Positions 33,496-44,890 of a stretch of 64,000 nucleotides of DNA are shown here, piece by piece. Under the pieces are notes generated by a model. That model was not told the origin of the DNA and made no database searches. It was given only the letters and a program-made list of their open reading frames with translations. The translations under genes were made by a program, and so were the position numbers. Source of the DNA: Papio anubis (Eukaryota; Chordata; Mammalia; Primates; Cercopithecidae); NCBI RefSeq assembly GCF_008728515.1, contig NC_044979.1:168562037-168626036 (forward strand), given 5' to 3'. Numbering within the stretch: the stretch's first letter is position 1; each line of letters begins with the position of its first letter.

Positions 33496-34767
33496 AAAAG
33501 TTTCCCTATGAGTCCCACCTAGGCCAAAGGAAGGGAAGGGAAGGGAAGGCCAACACAAGAACAACATCTTCACTCCTTAAAACTCTTAAACATATAGGCT
33601 CCCACATTGCATACACTAACATCTCTGCTAATGTGTGAAATAAATTTCTGGCACAAAAATCCTAACACATTCATTAAAAACAACAGGAAAGCAAGTTCTA
33701 CCAAACACCACAATCAACCCACTGATATTTACCGACAGCCTTCCCTCACGCTCACCCCCAACCCCACTGTGGGACTTAAAAGGACAGAATATTTTTGTGA
33801 AAACAGCATTTGTTTGCTTTTTTTTTTTTTTTTAAGGGATGAAAGTGCGAGATCTAAATCAATTCTAATATATTTCAAATATATTCATTATCATGCACTA
33901 AAAGAGAGTTCCCATTTTGTGGTTCTCCAAGGAGAGTGACAGAGCCTTGTTTGTAACGGCCCCGGGCATAAGCAATCATTGTGTAGCTTAATTAGATATT
34001 CCCCATGCTAGTGTGAGGGACATATGTCCATTCACTGTGACAAACACTGACAGCGGCCGGCGCTTTCATGATCCTGCTCTATGCAGATAAAGGCAACGCA
34101 AGTGCGGGCTCTCCCAAGGACCTGTGGCCCCAGCCGGCCCCGGCACAATCAGCCCGCATTCACCGATTGGTTCCAGTTTATTAACAGCCTATGAACTTCT
34201 CATCTGCTCCCGGACTGGTTAGGACTGTCACCTGCAACTGCCAGGCCAGAAAAGGCTTTTCCACTCCTCGGGATCCGAGCGGATCTGGGTCTGCTGGGCC
34301 GGGCGCACTTTGTATTTTCCAACACAAAGAACAATGGATTTGAGGAGTTGTAAACTGCAAGGGTGGAAAAGCAGATCACATTTTAGGTGGGTCCATCCCT
34401 GTGGGGAAGGCCACCCCACAGTCAGAGGGAAGACAACTAGAAGCTAAATTAGACTTGGCTAATTTTAAAAGCTACTTAAATTCTTATAGTTCCAATTTTT
34501 AAATATACCTTCAAATGAATAGCAGTGGAGGGGAAGGTCCAAATGGGGAAAAGTCTTGGCCCATGTCCTCACCTTCTCTTTGGAAAAGGCAAACTATGAA
34601 AACAGAGGATGAATACCAGAATGTCCCTGGGTCCCCAGTATTCTCTTCTACAACCCACCTTAGAAGTCTGTCTCCGCCTTCTTCTCAGAACCGAGTCCAA
34701 CTTTTTTTAGCCAAAAACCTGTTTTGATCAGGAATTCTCCCTGACTTTTTTCTCCTCTGGGAAAATG
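33496..34767. other. Intergenic; contains the 33.94-34.21 kb enhancer candidate
   Basis: No gene. A GAAGG tandem lies at 33529-33549 and a T-run at 33819-33834. The repeat-free stretch 33940-34500 includes local CpGs unusual for intergenic DNA. Confidence 0.45.
33940..34210. promoter_or_regulatory. Candidate enhancer with palindromic OLIG-type E-box
   Basis: The repeat-free sequence holds TTAATTAG (33988-33995), a perfect 12-bp palindrome GGACATATGTCC (34018-34029) centred on CATATG, TGACAG (MEIS/TGIF-like), AGATAA, several local CpGs, and an inverted CCAAT box near 34164. CATATG is the E-box preferred by OLIG factors. The element sits between the two OLIG genes. Confidence 0.42.
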
Positions 34768-35170
34768 TGTATTCATTAGCTCAGGCTGCCATAGCAAAGT
34801 ATAGCAAACTGGGTCGTTTAAGCAACAGCCATTTGTTGGCTCACAGTTCTGGAAGCCAGAAGTATAAAATCCAGCTGTCAATTGAGTTGGTTCCTTCCAT
34901 GAGGGAAGGATCTGTTCCAGGCCCCTCTCCTTGGCTTCTAGAGGGCTGTCTTCTCCATGGGTCTTCACGTCATCTTCCCTCCATATTTGTCTGTCTCTGT
35001 GTCCAAATTTCCCCTTTGCTGAAGGACATGAGGCACAATGGATGAGGACCCACACTAATGAAATCATTTTAACTTGGTTAGCTCTTTAACTTGATTACCT
35101 CTACTTCCAAATACAGTCAGTTTCTGAGGTACTGGGTGGCAGAATTCCAACATATCTTACTCCCAAGATG
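34768..35170 (+). mobile_element. Old LTR-like interspersed repeat
   Basis: GTGTATTCATTAGCTCAGGCTGCC, TTAAGCAACAGCCATTTGTTGGCTCACAGTTCTGGAAGCCAGAAGT and a TCCAAATACAGTCAGTTTCTGAGGTACTGG ending match a common old TG...CA-bounded repeat seen again at 44036-44501. The family name is not certain. It is non-coding. Confidence 0.6.
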
Positions 35171-37135
35171 TGCTGGGAAAGGTATCTTTCTTCCATTTTT
35201 TAAGGGACCTAATACAAAAGCACCACTTGATCTAACTCCCCACCCAAACTGGAGATATATTAGGTCCCTGGCCAAATATCAACCCCATCCTCTAAGATCA
35301 TTGCAAAATAGACCACTTTCAAATAGAGAGAGGCCCTCTCTGTCTTTGTCTTCTACTGTTACATAGGGGCTACTCTGGTGGAATTTGAGTCTCTAAGCAT
35401 GGTCCAATTCTATTTCAGAGAGAGCTGGAACTTGAAAAGACCTAAGAGAAGAGTTGAACCCCTCTGTGCAATGGGCCCAAAGGGGAAACGGCCTGAGGTC
35501 ACCACGCTAGTTAGTGATAGAACGGGGTCTAGAATCCAGGCGGCATTCAGCTTCTCTGATGGGTCCACAGAGCAGTAGGAAGTCTTGATGCTAGCTTGTG
35601 AGGGAACCCCTCAGTTTAACCCTCTGAGACTAGACAGCTCCCAGGCACCCTTGACTGGCTTTTCTCTCCTTTTTATAGGGAATCCGGGAGTCCCCCGTCT
35701 GGACCACTAAAGAAAGGCACACTGTCAACCTGCATCAGTGCAATGCTTCTACTAACTGGACAGATCTAGAATTAAGGCACCAAAGAAAGAGGTCCACCTG
35801 GTCAGTTGATAATTGATACTCTTTCTAATTGCAAGTTAATGGGCTCTTGAAGTCTGGCAGATCTGAGTTTGAACACCAGCACCACCATCTACCAGCAGTG
35901 TAACTGGCATCCACCATTTAACCTCAGCTTCTTTGTAAAATTACTACCTCTCCCAGTTGTCATAAGAATGGACATCAATAATGCATATACATTTGTTGAT
36001 AGCTACCCAGTAACATAACTGACCTTAAAAGAGGTCATTTTTATTAGTTATCCTCCTTAGGCAGAAATGCATTGGTCACATGGTGGACCCAGAAAAGGGA
36101 AATTGTTTTACACAAATTAAAACAAAACAAACCTTTATTTTCCTCTTATCCAAAGCTATTTCAGAGAATAAATAATCAGGAAGCAGCTGTCAAGAGAGGT
36201 AGATGAATGATTAGTTTTCCCAGATATCACTTCATTCCACTCCTACATAAGCTGGCAGAATTGATCAATAGGAATAATTTAAGAATGCTGCCTATGGGCA
36301 CTCCAATGAACTTATCCCCATTAGTTGTAGATAGCCACTGTGGTAGAACAGAGGAAAATAGATGGAATGTCAACACAAGTATCAACTGGAAAGGTTCTCC
36401 CAAATTAAATAATTAGCCTGGAGGACAAACCCCAATGTCTGACGAGGACTCAATGGTCCATTTGTGAGGTGAACATGAATCCCTTCCAAGGAGGCAGCTC
36501 CCTTTGAATGCTTCTACCAAAGTTTTCCATAATCTTTGGTGTCTGTGAGGTCAGCAGGTCAGGTTATTGTCACTCTAATATTGTTCCACAGGTCATGGGG
36601 TCAAGAGATTCCCAGAATCACATGGCAGAGCCAAGACCAGGACCAGGGCTTCTGCCACTGGACTAGGCTCATCCCTTTCACTGTTCTAGACTGTTCTAGA
36701 TTATTACTGACTGTTCTAGATTATTCCAGACTGTTCCACACTGTTCCACAGTCTGATTTGTGCCTTGGGGCCCAAAACAGGGAAGCTTGAAAAACTGCCA
36801 CATACTGTTTTCAGGCATATTCCAAATGTCTAAGAGATTTACAGAGCCATTTTGTCTTTACTATTAATGAAGGTGACAACTGGCCACTGTCAACCTCACT
36901 GATGTGAAAACAAAATAACTTTACAAATCTTTTAGACACAAGAATAGAAGCTGGGCATGCCCCTGCATGAGGGTATTTCAGAGTCACCTGAAGGTCCTCC
37001 ATCTCCCACCTCCCCAGTTATAATGTTTTGAACTTTTTACTTCCTTGGATGTCTCAAATATCCATAGAGCTTAAATGCAAATGTTTGTTTAAAAAAACAA
37101 AAAAATTCAAGGAGCTTCCTCAGCAGTTTACCTCC
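35171..37135. other. Intergenic with MIR and a 10-bp minisatellite
   Basis: A MIR in plus orientation lies at about 35830-35990. A short tandem of ACTGTTCTAG-type units is at 36680-36751. Other sequence is unique and no gene is supported. Confidence 0.45.
36680..36751. repeat. Minisatellite of about 10-bp units (ACTGTTCYAG)
   Basis: Six imperfect copies of ACTGTTCTAG or ACTGTTCCAC, interleaved with ATTATT spacers. Confidence 0.8.
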
Positions 37136-37963
37136 ATGTGATATGCCTACGTCCAATACAGCTACAACTAGTCAAATGCACTTCCCATGCCCAAAGGGGT
37201 AGACAGCTCTTCTTGTTGTATGTGGTTGGCAGGGGCAGTCAGACCCATGGAAACATTTTTACAGTTAGGAAATGCAGGCAAGAGTTATGCACATACAAGG
37301 GTTGGGGACTGTTTCAATTCTATATTGTGGCAGAGCAAACCATCTCCAAACTTAGTGACTTACAATCACCAGTTCATGACTTCTCAAGACCCTGAGGGTG
37401 GGGAGTCTGGAGAGGGTATCATGGGGATGGTTCCCCTCTGCTCCATGTGCAGGGCTGGAACGTCCATGATGGCTTCTTCCCTCCCGTGTCTGGTGCCTCA
37501 GCTAGGCTCAGTCAGGGTCACCACTTAATAATTGGCACAGATGGCTTAAATGGAGGGGGTTGGCTGGATCTGCTCGGTGGTGGGCTCACAAGGCCTTGGG
37601 TTAAGGTCTGAGGTCTTGGGTTCCTTTCCTCTCTCTCCATGCAGACTCAGGGCATCTCTCCCTCTCTCCATGTGGCCCCACTGGCTGAGCTTCTAAAATG
37701 GCAACTGGCTTCCAAAAACACAAAAGTGAAGGCTGCCAGACTTCCTTAAGGTTTAGGCTCAGAACAGGCATAACTTCACTTCCATTGCATTCTGTTGACT
37801 AATGTGTGTCATGCAGCCAGCCCGGATTTAATTTGGAAGGGAATGACACATCAGCATGGGTGCTGGAGGCGTGCTGCAGTGGGGGCTATCCTTGGAAGCC
37901 AGTTACCTTAGGAGCTCACTCTTTCCACCTTCCGCCCCTGCAAGGGCTGAACGGATCAGTCTC
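37136..37963. other. Intergenic, probable old interspersed repeat
   Basis: 37310-37850 has the look of an old repeat (TTGTGGCAGAGCAAACCATCTCCAAACTTAGTGACTTACAA to CATGTGGCCCCACTGGCTGAGCTTC). The family is not identified. A fragment resembling its 3' part recurs near 39225-39380. No gene. Confidence 0.4.
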
Positions 37964-38088
37964 CATCTTCGAGTGGTGCTCCCCTCAGGACAGCACATCT
38001 TCGAGTGATGCTCCCCTGAGGACAGCACATCGACTGGTGCTCCCCTCAGGACAGCACATCTTCGAGTGGTGCTCCCCTCAGGACAGCA
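37964..38088. repeat. 32-bp tandem repeat, four units
   Basis: Units lie at 37964-37995, 37996-38027, 38028-38056 (29 bp, a 3-base deletion) and 38057-38088. They differ at only a few positions; each contains GGTGCTCCCCTCAGGACAGCA or a close variant. It lies inside an open frame of 174 codons (37806-38330) that shows no domain. Confidence 0.92.
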
Positions 38089-38625
38089 CAGGAGAGGCTG
38101 GGTCTGCCATTCCCCCCATTCCCCCCGGGACCATAATTCTCAGCCATCTGAGAGCACTGGCAGTGGATGAACATGGATGGCACCATCTAGCCACGGATGG
38201 AAACTTCTCCCTGTGCAAATGTGAACAAAAGCAGTTTGCAGTATGTAAGCAATTGCTCAAGGCTGATAACAGCCTCAGGGGGAAGTCCAACATGAGAAAC
38301 CAGAGGCTGCCTGGTCTCCACGGACTCTGAGTGGGGACTTATGCATATCTAGTAGAGGAGAACGGAGGATCTGACCACCTTTGTACAGCAGGCTGGAGTT
38401 GAGCTCCCTCGGGATTTGGCATCTGGTGATAAATGGAGGATGGCTGCACATGAGCACTGTCTGTCTGAGGCTGTGCAGTAACCCCAAAAGGACAGTGGTG
38501 GACAGGATTCCCCTCAAATGGGAAAGATAAACAGGAAGTGTGGGGCGGGGTATTGGAGTCTGTTATGTCCACTGTGGACGTTTTGTTTCCCCAAGGCCAC
38601 CGATGCCTCTGTAAAAGACGTGTGG
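38089..38625. other. Intergenic, unique
   Basis: No gene is supported. The 174-codon open frame that covers the 32-bp tandem repeat ends at 38330. Confidence 0.4.
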
Positions 38626-38626
38626 T

Positions 38627-38762
38627 TGGCCAAGCATGGTGGCTCATGCCTATAATCCTAGCACTTTGGGAGGCCAAGGCTGGAGGATCGCTTGAGGCCA
38701 GGAGTTTGAGACTAGCCTGGGCAACATAGTGAGACTCCCATCTCTATGGAAAATAAAAAATG
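38627..38762 (+). mobile_element. Alu left monomer (FLAM-like or truncated)
   Basis: GGTTGGCCAAGCATGGTGGCTCATGCC to CATCTCTATGGAAAATAAAAAA is a single left arm with an A-rich end and no right arm. Confidence 0.85.
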
Positions 38763-38819
38763 AAGATGTGTGGCAGAGATTTCTCTTTACGCAGCCAAAC
38801 AGTCTGAAGGTAATTAATA

Positions 38820-39190
38820 ACTCCTGATGGCTGGATTTTCATTCATTCAACAAGTACTTATCCTGGATTTTATATGTTCCAGGCACAGTCCTAGGCCCTG
38901 GGGACAAGAATATTTACAATATAATTTGAGGCTGGAAAGAAAGCAAAGCTTACAGGGGAAAAGGATGGTTACTACATGGATACTGGGGCAGGGAAGGCAG
39001 CTCAGATAAGATGACTTTGGAGGAGAAACCTGGAGAAGTGTGAATACCCTGAGGCCCTGCAGGACAGGTGGTCCAAGGACAGAAAACTGCAAGAGCAATG
39101 GTGCAGAGGCAGGAGCGAGGCTGGGGTGATGCAGAAAGGTCCATGCGGCCTGTGCAGTTGGAGCAACGTAACTGCAGTGCTGGGGCTGGG
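38820..39190 (+). mobile_element. L2 fragment
   Basis: CATTCATTCAACAAGTACTTATCCTGG, CCAGGCACAGTCCTAGGCCCTGGGGACA, and AGAAGTGTGAATACCCTGAGGCCCTGC with GCAAGAGCAATGGTGCAGAGGCAGGAG fit an L2 3' region. Confidence 0.6.
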
Positions 39191-39274
39191 AGCAGGGATG
39201 GAGAAGGGGCAGGACAGGGAGTCTGAGAAGCAGACAGACCCTCCCCCCACCCCACCCCTGTGCAGTCTCAAGGC

Positions 39275-39309
<35 letters not shown>

Positions 39310-42245
39310 AATGTAGCCCCAAGCAAGACCATCTGACTTCTAATACGGCCACTGCTTCCAAAAACCCAAAAGCTCAGGGGTCAGGTTGGGTAGAACCTTT
39401 TGGGCCCTTGGATTTAATTCTCAGTGTGTTAGAAAGCTACAAACGCTTTCAAGAGAGAACAGACAACCTGCCTGATTTACATTTTGTTTGGAGTTGAAGC
39501 CAGGGTGGTCTCCTCCTATGTATATTAGGGGAAGCTTGGATATTGGTCATTTATCCAGAAGAAAGGAAAAACTGAAGGGTCAAATGAGGCTACTCTGAAT
39601 ATTGTGAGACGCAGGAGAAAGAAGAGAAATAAGTCCCCATGGCCCGTATCCCATCCCTCTCCTCTCCGCACCCCTAGTCTTGTGCTGCAGGCCTCGTGCA
39701 CGTGCACAGGATGGGGGCAAGCTCTGGGTGGACCGGTCCCCATGGTCCTGAATACTCCTCAGCCATGGAAAGAGGCACAGCCAGTGAGGGCCCGAGTGGG
39801 GTCTCTGCAGTCCAGGCCCAGGGCAGGTGGCTGAGTCGGAGCATTCAGGGGCAGCTCTGATTCCATCCATGACCACAGAGAACAGGAGGCACCAGGCATG
39901 CACTATCAGGCCGTAATCTGGATGATCAGTCCTTTCCCCACTTGGCACACAGTCTCCCACAGACATGCAGCCAAGGTGTAGCCTCAGCATCGGGGATATT
40001 TGCAACATCCATATGGCTTCCAGAGCAAGACAGCAGGGAGGGTAAGAACAGGGAGCAGTGTGGGAAATAGGTGGGCTCAGAGGCCTGCCCAGGAGTTCTT
40101 GGCCAGGGTGGAGAACCCGTCTGCAGTACAGTGCTGGGGGAGGCCGGGGAAGGAGGCTTGATGTGAACAGCTGAAGAGCCAACAGAGTGGGCACAATGTG
40201 GGCTGTCGTCAGCTCACGATGCCTCCCTTTCTCTGGGCTGTAGTCAGCGTCTACGATTAATAAGACATAGAGAAGTCATTCACCAGAAGTCCTCCTAGAA
40301 AAAGCACTGCTTTTGACTGGAAGAGAACGATGAGTCGCAAGAGTACGCTAAGTTAAACATGTGTCTTCGGAAGAGGGTGAGTTCTGTTAGCTGGTGGGCA
40401 GGGGGATGGGTCTGGGGGCTGGGGCCAGGATTGTGCTGAATTAATATGCGTAATAACACAGGGAGGAGCCAGAGAGATTGGAAAGGCAAAAGGGTGGAAA
40501 AAGCAAAACTTAACATGGGTAGTGGATGCTGGAGAGAAGTAAATGGGGAGCTGGGGTTGTCTGTTGAGTGTGTTGTTTACAGTGCAAACCTCCAGAGGCC
40601 CATGAAGGTATCCTGAACCCACACTACTGCAGATGGGCTGAGAGGCGGCATAAAGGCGGGGCTGGGGAGTGACAAAAAAGCTGTATCCCGAGAGCATCCC
40701 AGCGAGCCTCTCCAGCAGCAGCCATCCCCCTGTGCCCCACTGGGTTCCACCAGCTCAGAGCAGGGAGGGCCTGAAACAGACGAAACCAAGGAGCAGCCAG
40801 TGATGGGTGACCCAGCCAGCTGGAACCCAGCCCAGGGCAGGGGGCACCAGGAATCTCTTGTCCTTGGCAGAGACACGGTTTTGATCCAGGCTAATACTGA
40901 TTTCTGATACTCTCAGCACTGCAGAATTTTAGACCTGAAGAGTGACAGCTACCTCAGTTCTTCCCTTTGATACAGGGCACATGAATCCTGCTCTGTTGGC
41001 AAGAGTCCAACAATGCAGGCAAGTCCCTGGTCTGGTAAAGCAAAGGAAAACTTGCCCTAAACGCTCCGCAGAACTTAAAAGCATCCACCACTCAAATTGG
41101 GAAGAATCACGGGAGTTAATAATGGTGTTATTGCTCTTCTTAAATGTTATTAATAGTGATATAATACTTCCTGTCTCCTCATTTGGAGACAAGCAGCTGC
41201 CATGCGCCAGGATAATGAAGGTCATAATAGGGGAGGAAGGAGCATGAAATTGACTCTGACCTTAGTCTCCATGCAATGTGGGAAGCAGTGCCAGTTGCCA
41301 CAGCTGCACCGCTTTCCCTCCCATCAGCAGGGAGTTGATGGGAGGCCAAGCCCACCCAGGGGAGATTCTAGAATATTCTAGCACCATGAGGCTGGACTGC
41401 ATCCCATCCTGGCAAGAAAATTCTAGTGATCAAGAGATCATCATTCTGCAAACTTCCTGGGAAGGTTTTTCTGATCAAAGAACTGCGGGTGTCCAATCCT
41501 GCTGTATATGTTAACATGTATGAGCACCGAGGCAAGAGGCACAGTGTAAGAGACTCAGAGAACAATTCTTTCCTGTCTGTCTTAGCCAAGGCCCTGCATC
41601 AAGTGTTACTGGACTGGCCTCAGCTTCCTCATCTGCAAAACAAACAGTTGTCTGCCCAACCCCATAGGAGTTCCGTAAGGCTAAAATGAGATAACAGATG
41701 TGAAGGTGGTTTGCAAAAAATAAGTGTGGGGCTATTCCTCTGCAGGAAGCATCTCCATCACAGCTGGTTAGAGGTGACCACAGACCTCTGTGCAGAGCAT
41801 GCACCTGCAAACCTGGACTTCAAAGCAGCCTCTTTTGCTAGCTCTGCCCCTGCCCAACACCTGTTGGGCAATCTCAGGTTGCAACATTTCTGAAAACACG
41901 TTCTGACTGATTGACAGACCAGAGGAAGGCAATGCACCAGTGTCTCAATCCTTCTAGAAACTGCTATTAAAAACAGAAGACTGCAGGGAGGGTGTAGATC
42001 ACAGTGGCTGTGGCTGGGGAATTTTCCCTATTTTACCCCTTCCTTTCCCCCAACCACCTTGCTTGTCCTTCCATCCTGTTCCCGTTCTCTATTCCATACA
42101 TAATGGTCTCGTGACTCCGCCTCTCTGCCTGTCCGTTTCTCGACCCCCCAACCCACCCATTCCTTCTGCTTATCAAACCCCTTCCAAGACACTTCAGCTG
42201 CCAACAACCTCTCCTTCACCCAGCTCTCAAAAGTAAAGCCTTGCT
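39191..42245. other. Intergenic, mostly unique
   Basis: A TC microsatellite at 39272-39309, a plus-orientation MIR at about 41600-41710, and a perfect heat-shock-element-like palindrome at 41366-41381 are visible. ORFs up to about 200 codons on the minus strand (39580-40194) have no recognisable domain. Confidence 0.4.
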
Positions 42246-42425
42246 GTCCTCCAAACTGTGGTCCTCGGACCAAAGCATCAGTACCACCCGGGTACTTTAT
42301 CAAAATGAAGAACCTTGGGCTCCACCCCTACCCACTGAACCAGACTCCAGACTTTGCATTTTAATAAGATCTACTAGTGCATATGTGTTCTCAGGTCTAC
42401 AGCAGCTCCGATGACCCCTGCACCC
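42246..42425. mobile_element. MER20-type DNA transposon
   Basis: CTCCAAACTGTGGTCCTCGGACCAAAGCATCAGTACCACC, then GGGCTCCACCCCTACCCACTGAACCAGACTCCAGACTTTGCATTTTAATAAG, matches MER20 (hAT-Charlie). Confidence 0.75.
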
Positions 42426-42689
42426 CCACCCCCGCCCCTCCCCAAGGAACTAACACACAGGCTTCACCCCTCATCCATACCACTGTTTGGCCTTTCGTGG
42501 TAACCTGATATTGCTAGGCAGATGTTCACCTAGGCATCCTTCATATCCCCAAACAGATTACAAATGATTAGAAGGCAGGGAGCCCACACTTTCTCCAAGG
42601 GCCTGGAACAGGGCTCTGCACCACAGCAGATGACTGACCGAAGTCCCCTGAATGGGTCAGAGGTCTTTGATCAGTCAATCTAGATTCTT

Positions 42690-43050
42690 CCTCTTCACTC
42701 ATTCATCCAAGTCCTTATTAAGCAGCTACTCGGGGACCAACTCTGTCCAAGCACCGGGGATCCAGCTGAGAACGGGGCTTTCATGGAAGCCTCTAGAGTG
42801 GGAGGAACAGTCACATACAAACAAGTAGGCAAGTAGGTGCTGAGGTGACTTTAGCTGCTGCTGAGTGCCAAGAGGAAAATAAAGCAGAGAGGAGTGGCCA
42901 CAGAGTAACTGACTGGGAGGGTGGCCGGCCATTGGGTTGGGTGGTCTGAGAAGGTCTCTTTGGGGGCTCACATTTTCACTAAGACCTCAACATTGAGAAG
43001 ACCTGGAGGGAGGCTTCAGGCAGAAGGAACAGTTGGAGCCAAGGTCAGAC
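42690..43050 (+). mobile_element. L2 fragment
   Basis: Begins TTATTAAGCAGCTACTCGGGGACC, then CCAAGCACCGGGGATCCAGCTGAGAACGGGGC, and runs to GGAGGCTTCAGGCAGAAGGAACAG. Typical L2 3' sequence. Confidence 0.6.
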
Positions 43051-43431
43051 AGAAGAATCAGCTTGGCCCATGTTCCAGGCACATCGCTTCTTCACCCTGC
43101 CCCATTCCAGGTGATCACACACCCACCACATGTCATCCATCCACCTCCTCTCCCAGGGGCAGGACCGATCCGAGGTCTCAGGCTCTTCTGAATCTGTCCC
43201 CATCACCAATGAGCAGCCCTCCCGAAAGGCAGGACATCCACCCCTACTTGTTTCCTCATTGTTTTCTCCAAAGCCGACTTTGCTGTTTCCTTAAGCATGG
43301 CTGGGCACTTCATCAAATATTCATGTGCCTAAGTGACATGGATATGGAAAGAAGGTTTCTTGTAAAATTCAAATTCAGTCTCATGATCCCTGATGGGACC
43401 TGCTTAGGTCATCTTGGCCCTCACTATTCAC

Positions 43432-43492
43432 TACTTGAAGTGTGGTCCTCTGACCGGCATCAGCTTCATCTGCGAGCTTATTAAAAATATCC
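43432..43492. mobile_element. MER20 left part (split)
   Basis: CTTGAAGTGTGGTCCTCTGACCGGCATCAGCTTCATCTGCGAGCTTATTAAAAATATC is the first third of MER20. It resumes at about 43672 after an Alu fragment. Confidence 0.7.
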
Positions 43493-43671
43493 CAGGTGTC
43501 TTGTTGTTCACCCCTTGTCCCAGCTATTCAGGAGGCTGAGGCAGGATGATCACTTGGGCCTAGGAGTTTGAGGCTGCAGTGAGCTATGAACACATCTATG
43601 AATAGTCACGACACTCCCAGCTGGGCAACACAGCAAGACCCCATCTCTAAAAGAGAAAAAAGAAAAGAAAA
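43493..43671 (+). mobile_element. Alu fragment (mainly right arm) inside MER20
   Basis: TGTCCCAGCTATTCAGGAGGCTGAGGCAGGATGATC to AGCAAGACCCCATCTCTAAAAGAG plus an A-rich tail. It lacks the left-arm start. Confidence 0.8.
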
Positions 43672-43745
43672 ACAGAATCTCAACCCCCACTCAAACCCAC
43701 TGAAAGAGAGTCTGCACTTGAACAAGATCCCCAGGTAATCTAACC
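43672..43745. mobile_element. MER20 right part (split)
   Basis: AGAATCTCAACCCCCACTCAAACCC to CACTTGAACAAGATCCCCAGGTAATC completes the element interrupted by the Alu. Confidence 0.65.
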
Positions 43746-43839
43746 TAGAGCAGAGTTCTGCCTTCAGACTCCAGGTCCCCAGAAATCACCAAAATAAGCT
43801 ACACAGAACAGTGAACATGATGGTGAGCCACATACACAT

Positions 43840-44010
43840 CAGATCCTTGCTTTAAAAATCTCTTGTGAGTTGGGTGTCATTATGAGCTTCATTTACAGGT
43901 GAATTAACTCAGGCACATGGAAGTTGAGTCACTCACCCAAGTTCATAAACTTGGAAGTGGCAGGGCTAAGTTAGAGCCCTGGGGGACTCACTGCAGACCT
44001 GTGCTCTAAC
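43840..44010 (-). mobile_element. MIR
   Basis: CATTTACAGGTGAATTAACTCAGGCACATGGAAGTTGAGTCACTCACCCAAGTTCATAAACTTGGAAGTGGCAGGGC is a MIR in reverse. Confidence 0.75.
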
Positions 44011-44035
44011 ACATAGGAGGAGTGAGGCTCAGAGG

Positions 44036-44501
44036 CTGTATCTATTTGCCAGGGCTGACATCAACAAAGTGCCACGGACTGCGTGGCTTAAACAACAGAA
44101 ATGTCCTGCCTCCCAGTTCTGGAGGCCAGAAGTCCAAGGTCAAGGGGTCGGCAGGGTGGTTTCCTCTGAGGCTGTGAGAGACTATCTGCTCCAGGCCCTC
44201 CTCAGTGTCTGGAGTTTGCTGGCGATCTTTGAGCTTCTTTGTCTTGCAAGGTCACCCTGATCTCAGTGTCACCCCAATCTCTGCCTTCATCTTCACATGA
44301 AGTTCTCACTGTGTGAGTGTCTGTGTTCAATTTCTCCCTTTTATAAGGACACCAGTCATGTTGCATTAGAAGCCTACCCTAGTGACCTCATCTTAACTAA
44401 TTACCTCCGCAATGACCCTATTTCCAAGTAAGGTCACATTCTGAGGGACTGGGGGTTAAGACTTCAACATGAATTTGGGGGACACAGTCAACTCATAACA
44501 A
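44036..44501 (+). mobile_element. Old LTR-like interspersed repeat, near full length
   Basis: Starts GTATCTATTTGCCAGGGCTGACATC, has GCGTGGCTTAAACAACAGAAATGTCCTGCCTCCCAGTTCTGGAGGCCAGAAGTCC and TATAAGGACACCAGTCATGTTGCATTAG, and ends GGGGGACACAGTCAACTCATAACA. Same family as 34768-35170. The TGT...ACA-like ends suggest an LTR, but I am not sure of the name. Confidence 0.65.
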
Positions 44502-44509
44502 GGCTCGGT

Positions 44510-44705
44510 AAAATGATAATGACAGCTAACGCTGTCCTCACGTTCTCAGTGCCTTACAGATACCACCTCACCCTCCTAGGAGATAAATTCGATTTTCATT
44601 CTTGTTCTGCAGATAGAGGAAACTGAGGTACTGACAGGTAAGCATCTTTTCCCAAGTCACACGGTTAATAAGTAAGGCAGCCAGGATTCTAACGCAGGTA
44701 GCCTG
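44510..44705 (-). mobile_element. MIR
   Basis: TAATGACAGCTAACGCTGTCCTCACG, CTCCTAGGAGATAAATTC and GAGGAAACTGAGGTACTGACAGGTAAGCATCTTTTCCCAAGTCACACGGTTAATAAGTAAGGCAG mark a reverse MIR. Confidence 0.78.
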
Positions 44706-44774
44706 GCCTCGAAGCTGGCATGACAGCTTTCTCTCTCCAAGGGTGTCTAAGAGCACACTGAGCTCCCATCTCTA

Positions 44775-44890
44775 CAATTTTTTTTCCTTTCTTTCCTTCC
44801 TTTCCTTCCTTTTTTTCCTTCCTTCCTTCCTTCCTTCCTTCCTTCCTTCCTTCCTTCCTTCCTTCTTTCCTTCCTTCCTTCCTTCCTTTC
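44775..44890. repeat. (TTCC)n microsatellite
   Basis: A long TTCC/TTTCC array adjoining the tail of a reverse Alu, interrupted by TTTTTT and TTTCC variants. Confidence 0.93.

Noticed and set aside
37964..38088. CRISPR-like array
   Set aside because: Units are directly contiguous without spacers and the genome is a mammal's, so it is a minisatellite.
37806..38330. 174-codon ORF over the 32-bp tandem
   Set aside because: The tandem unit is not a multiple of three and the frame shifts between units. No domain is present.
39580..40194. 204-codon minus-strand ORF
   Set aside because: No recognised domain, no splice or promoter context, and overlapping frames are open.
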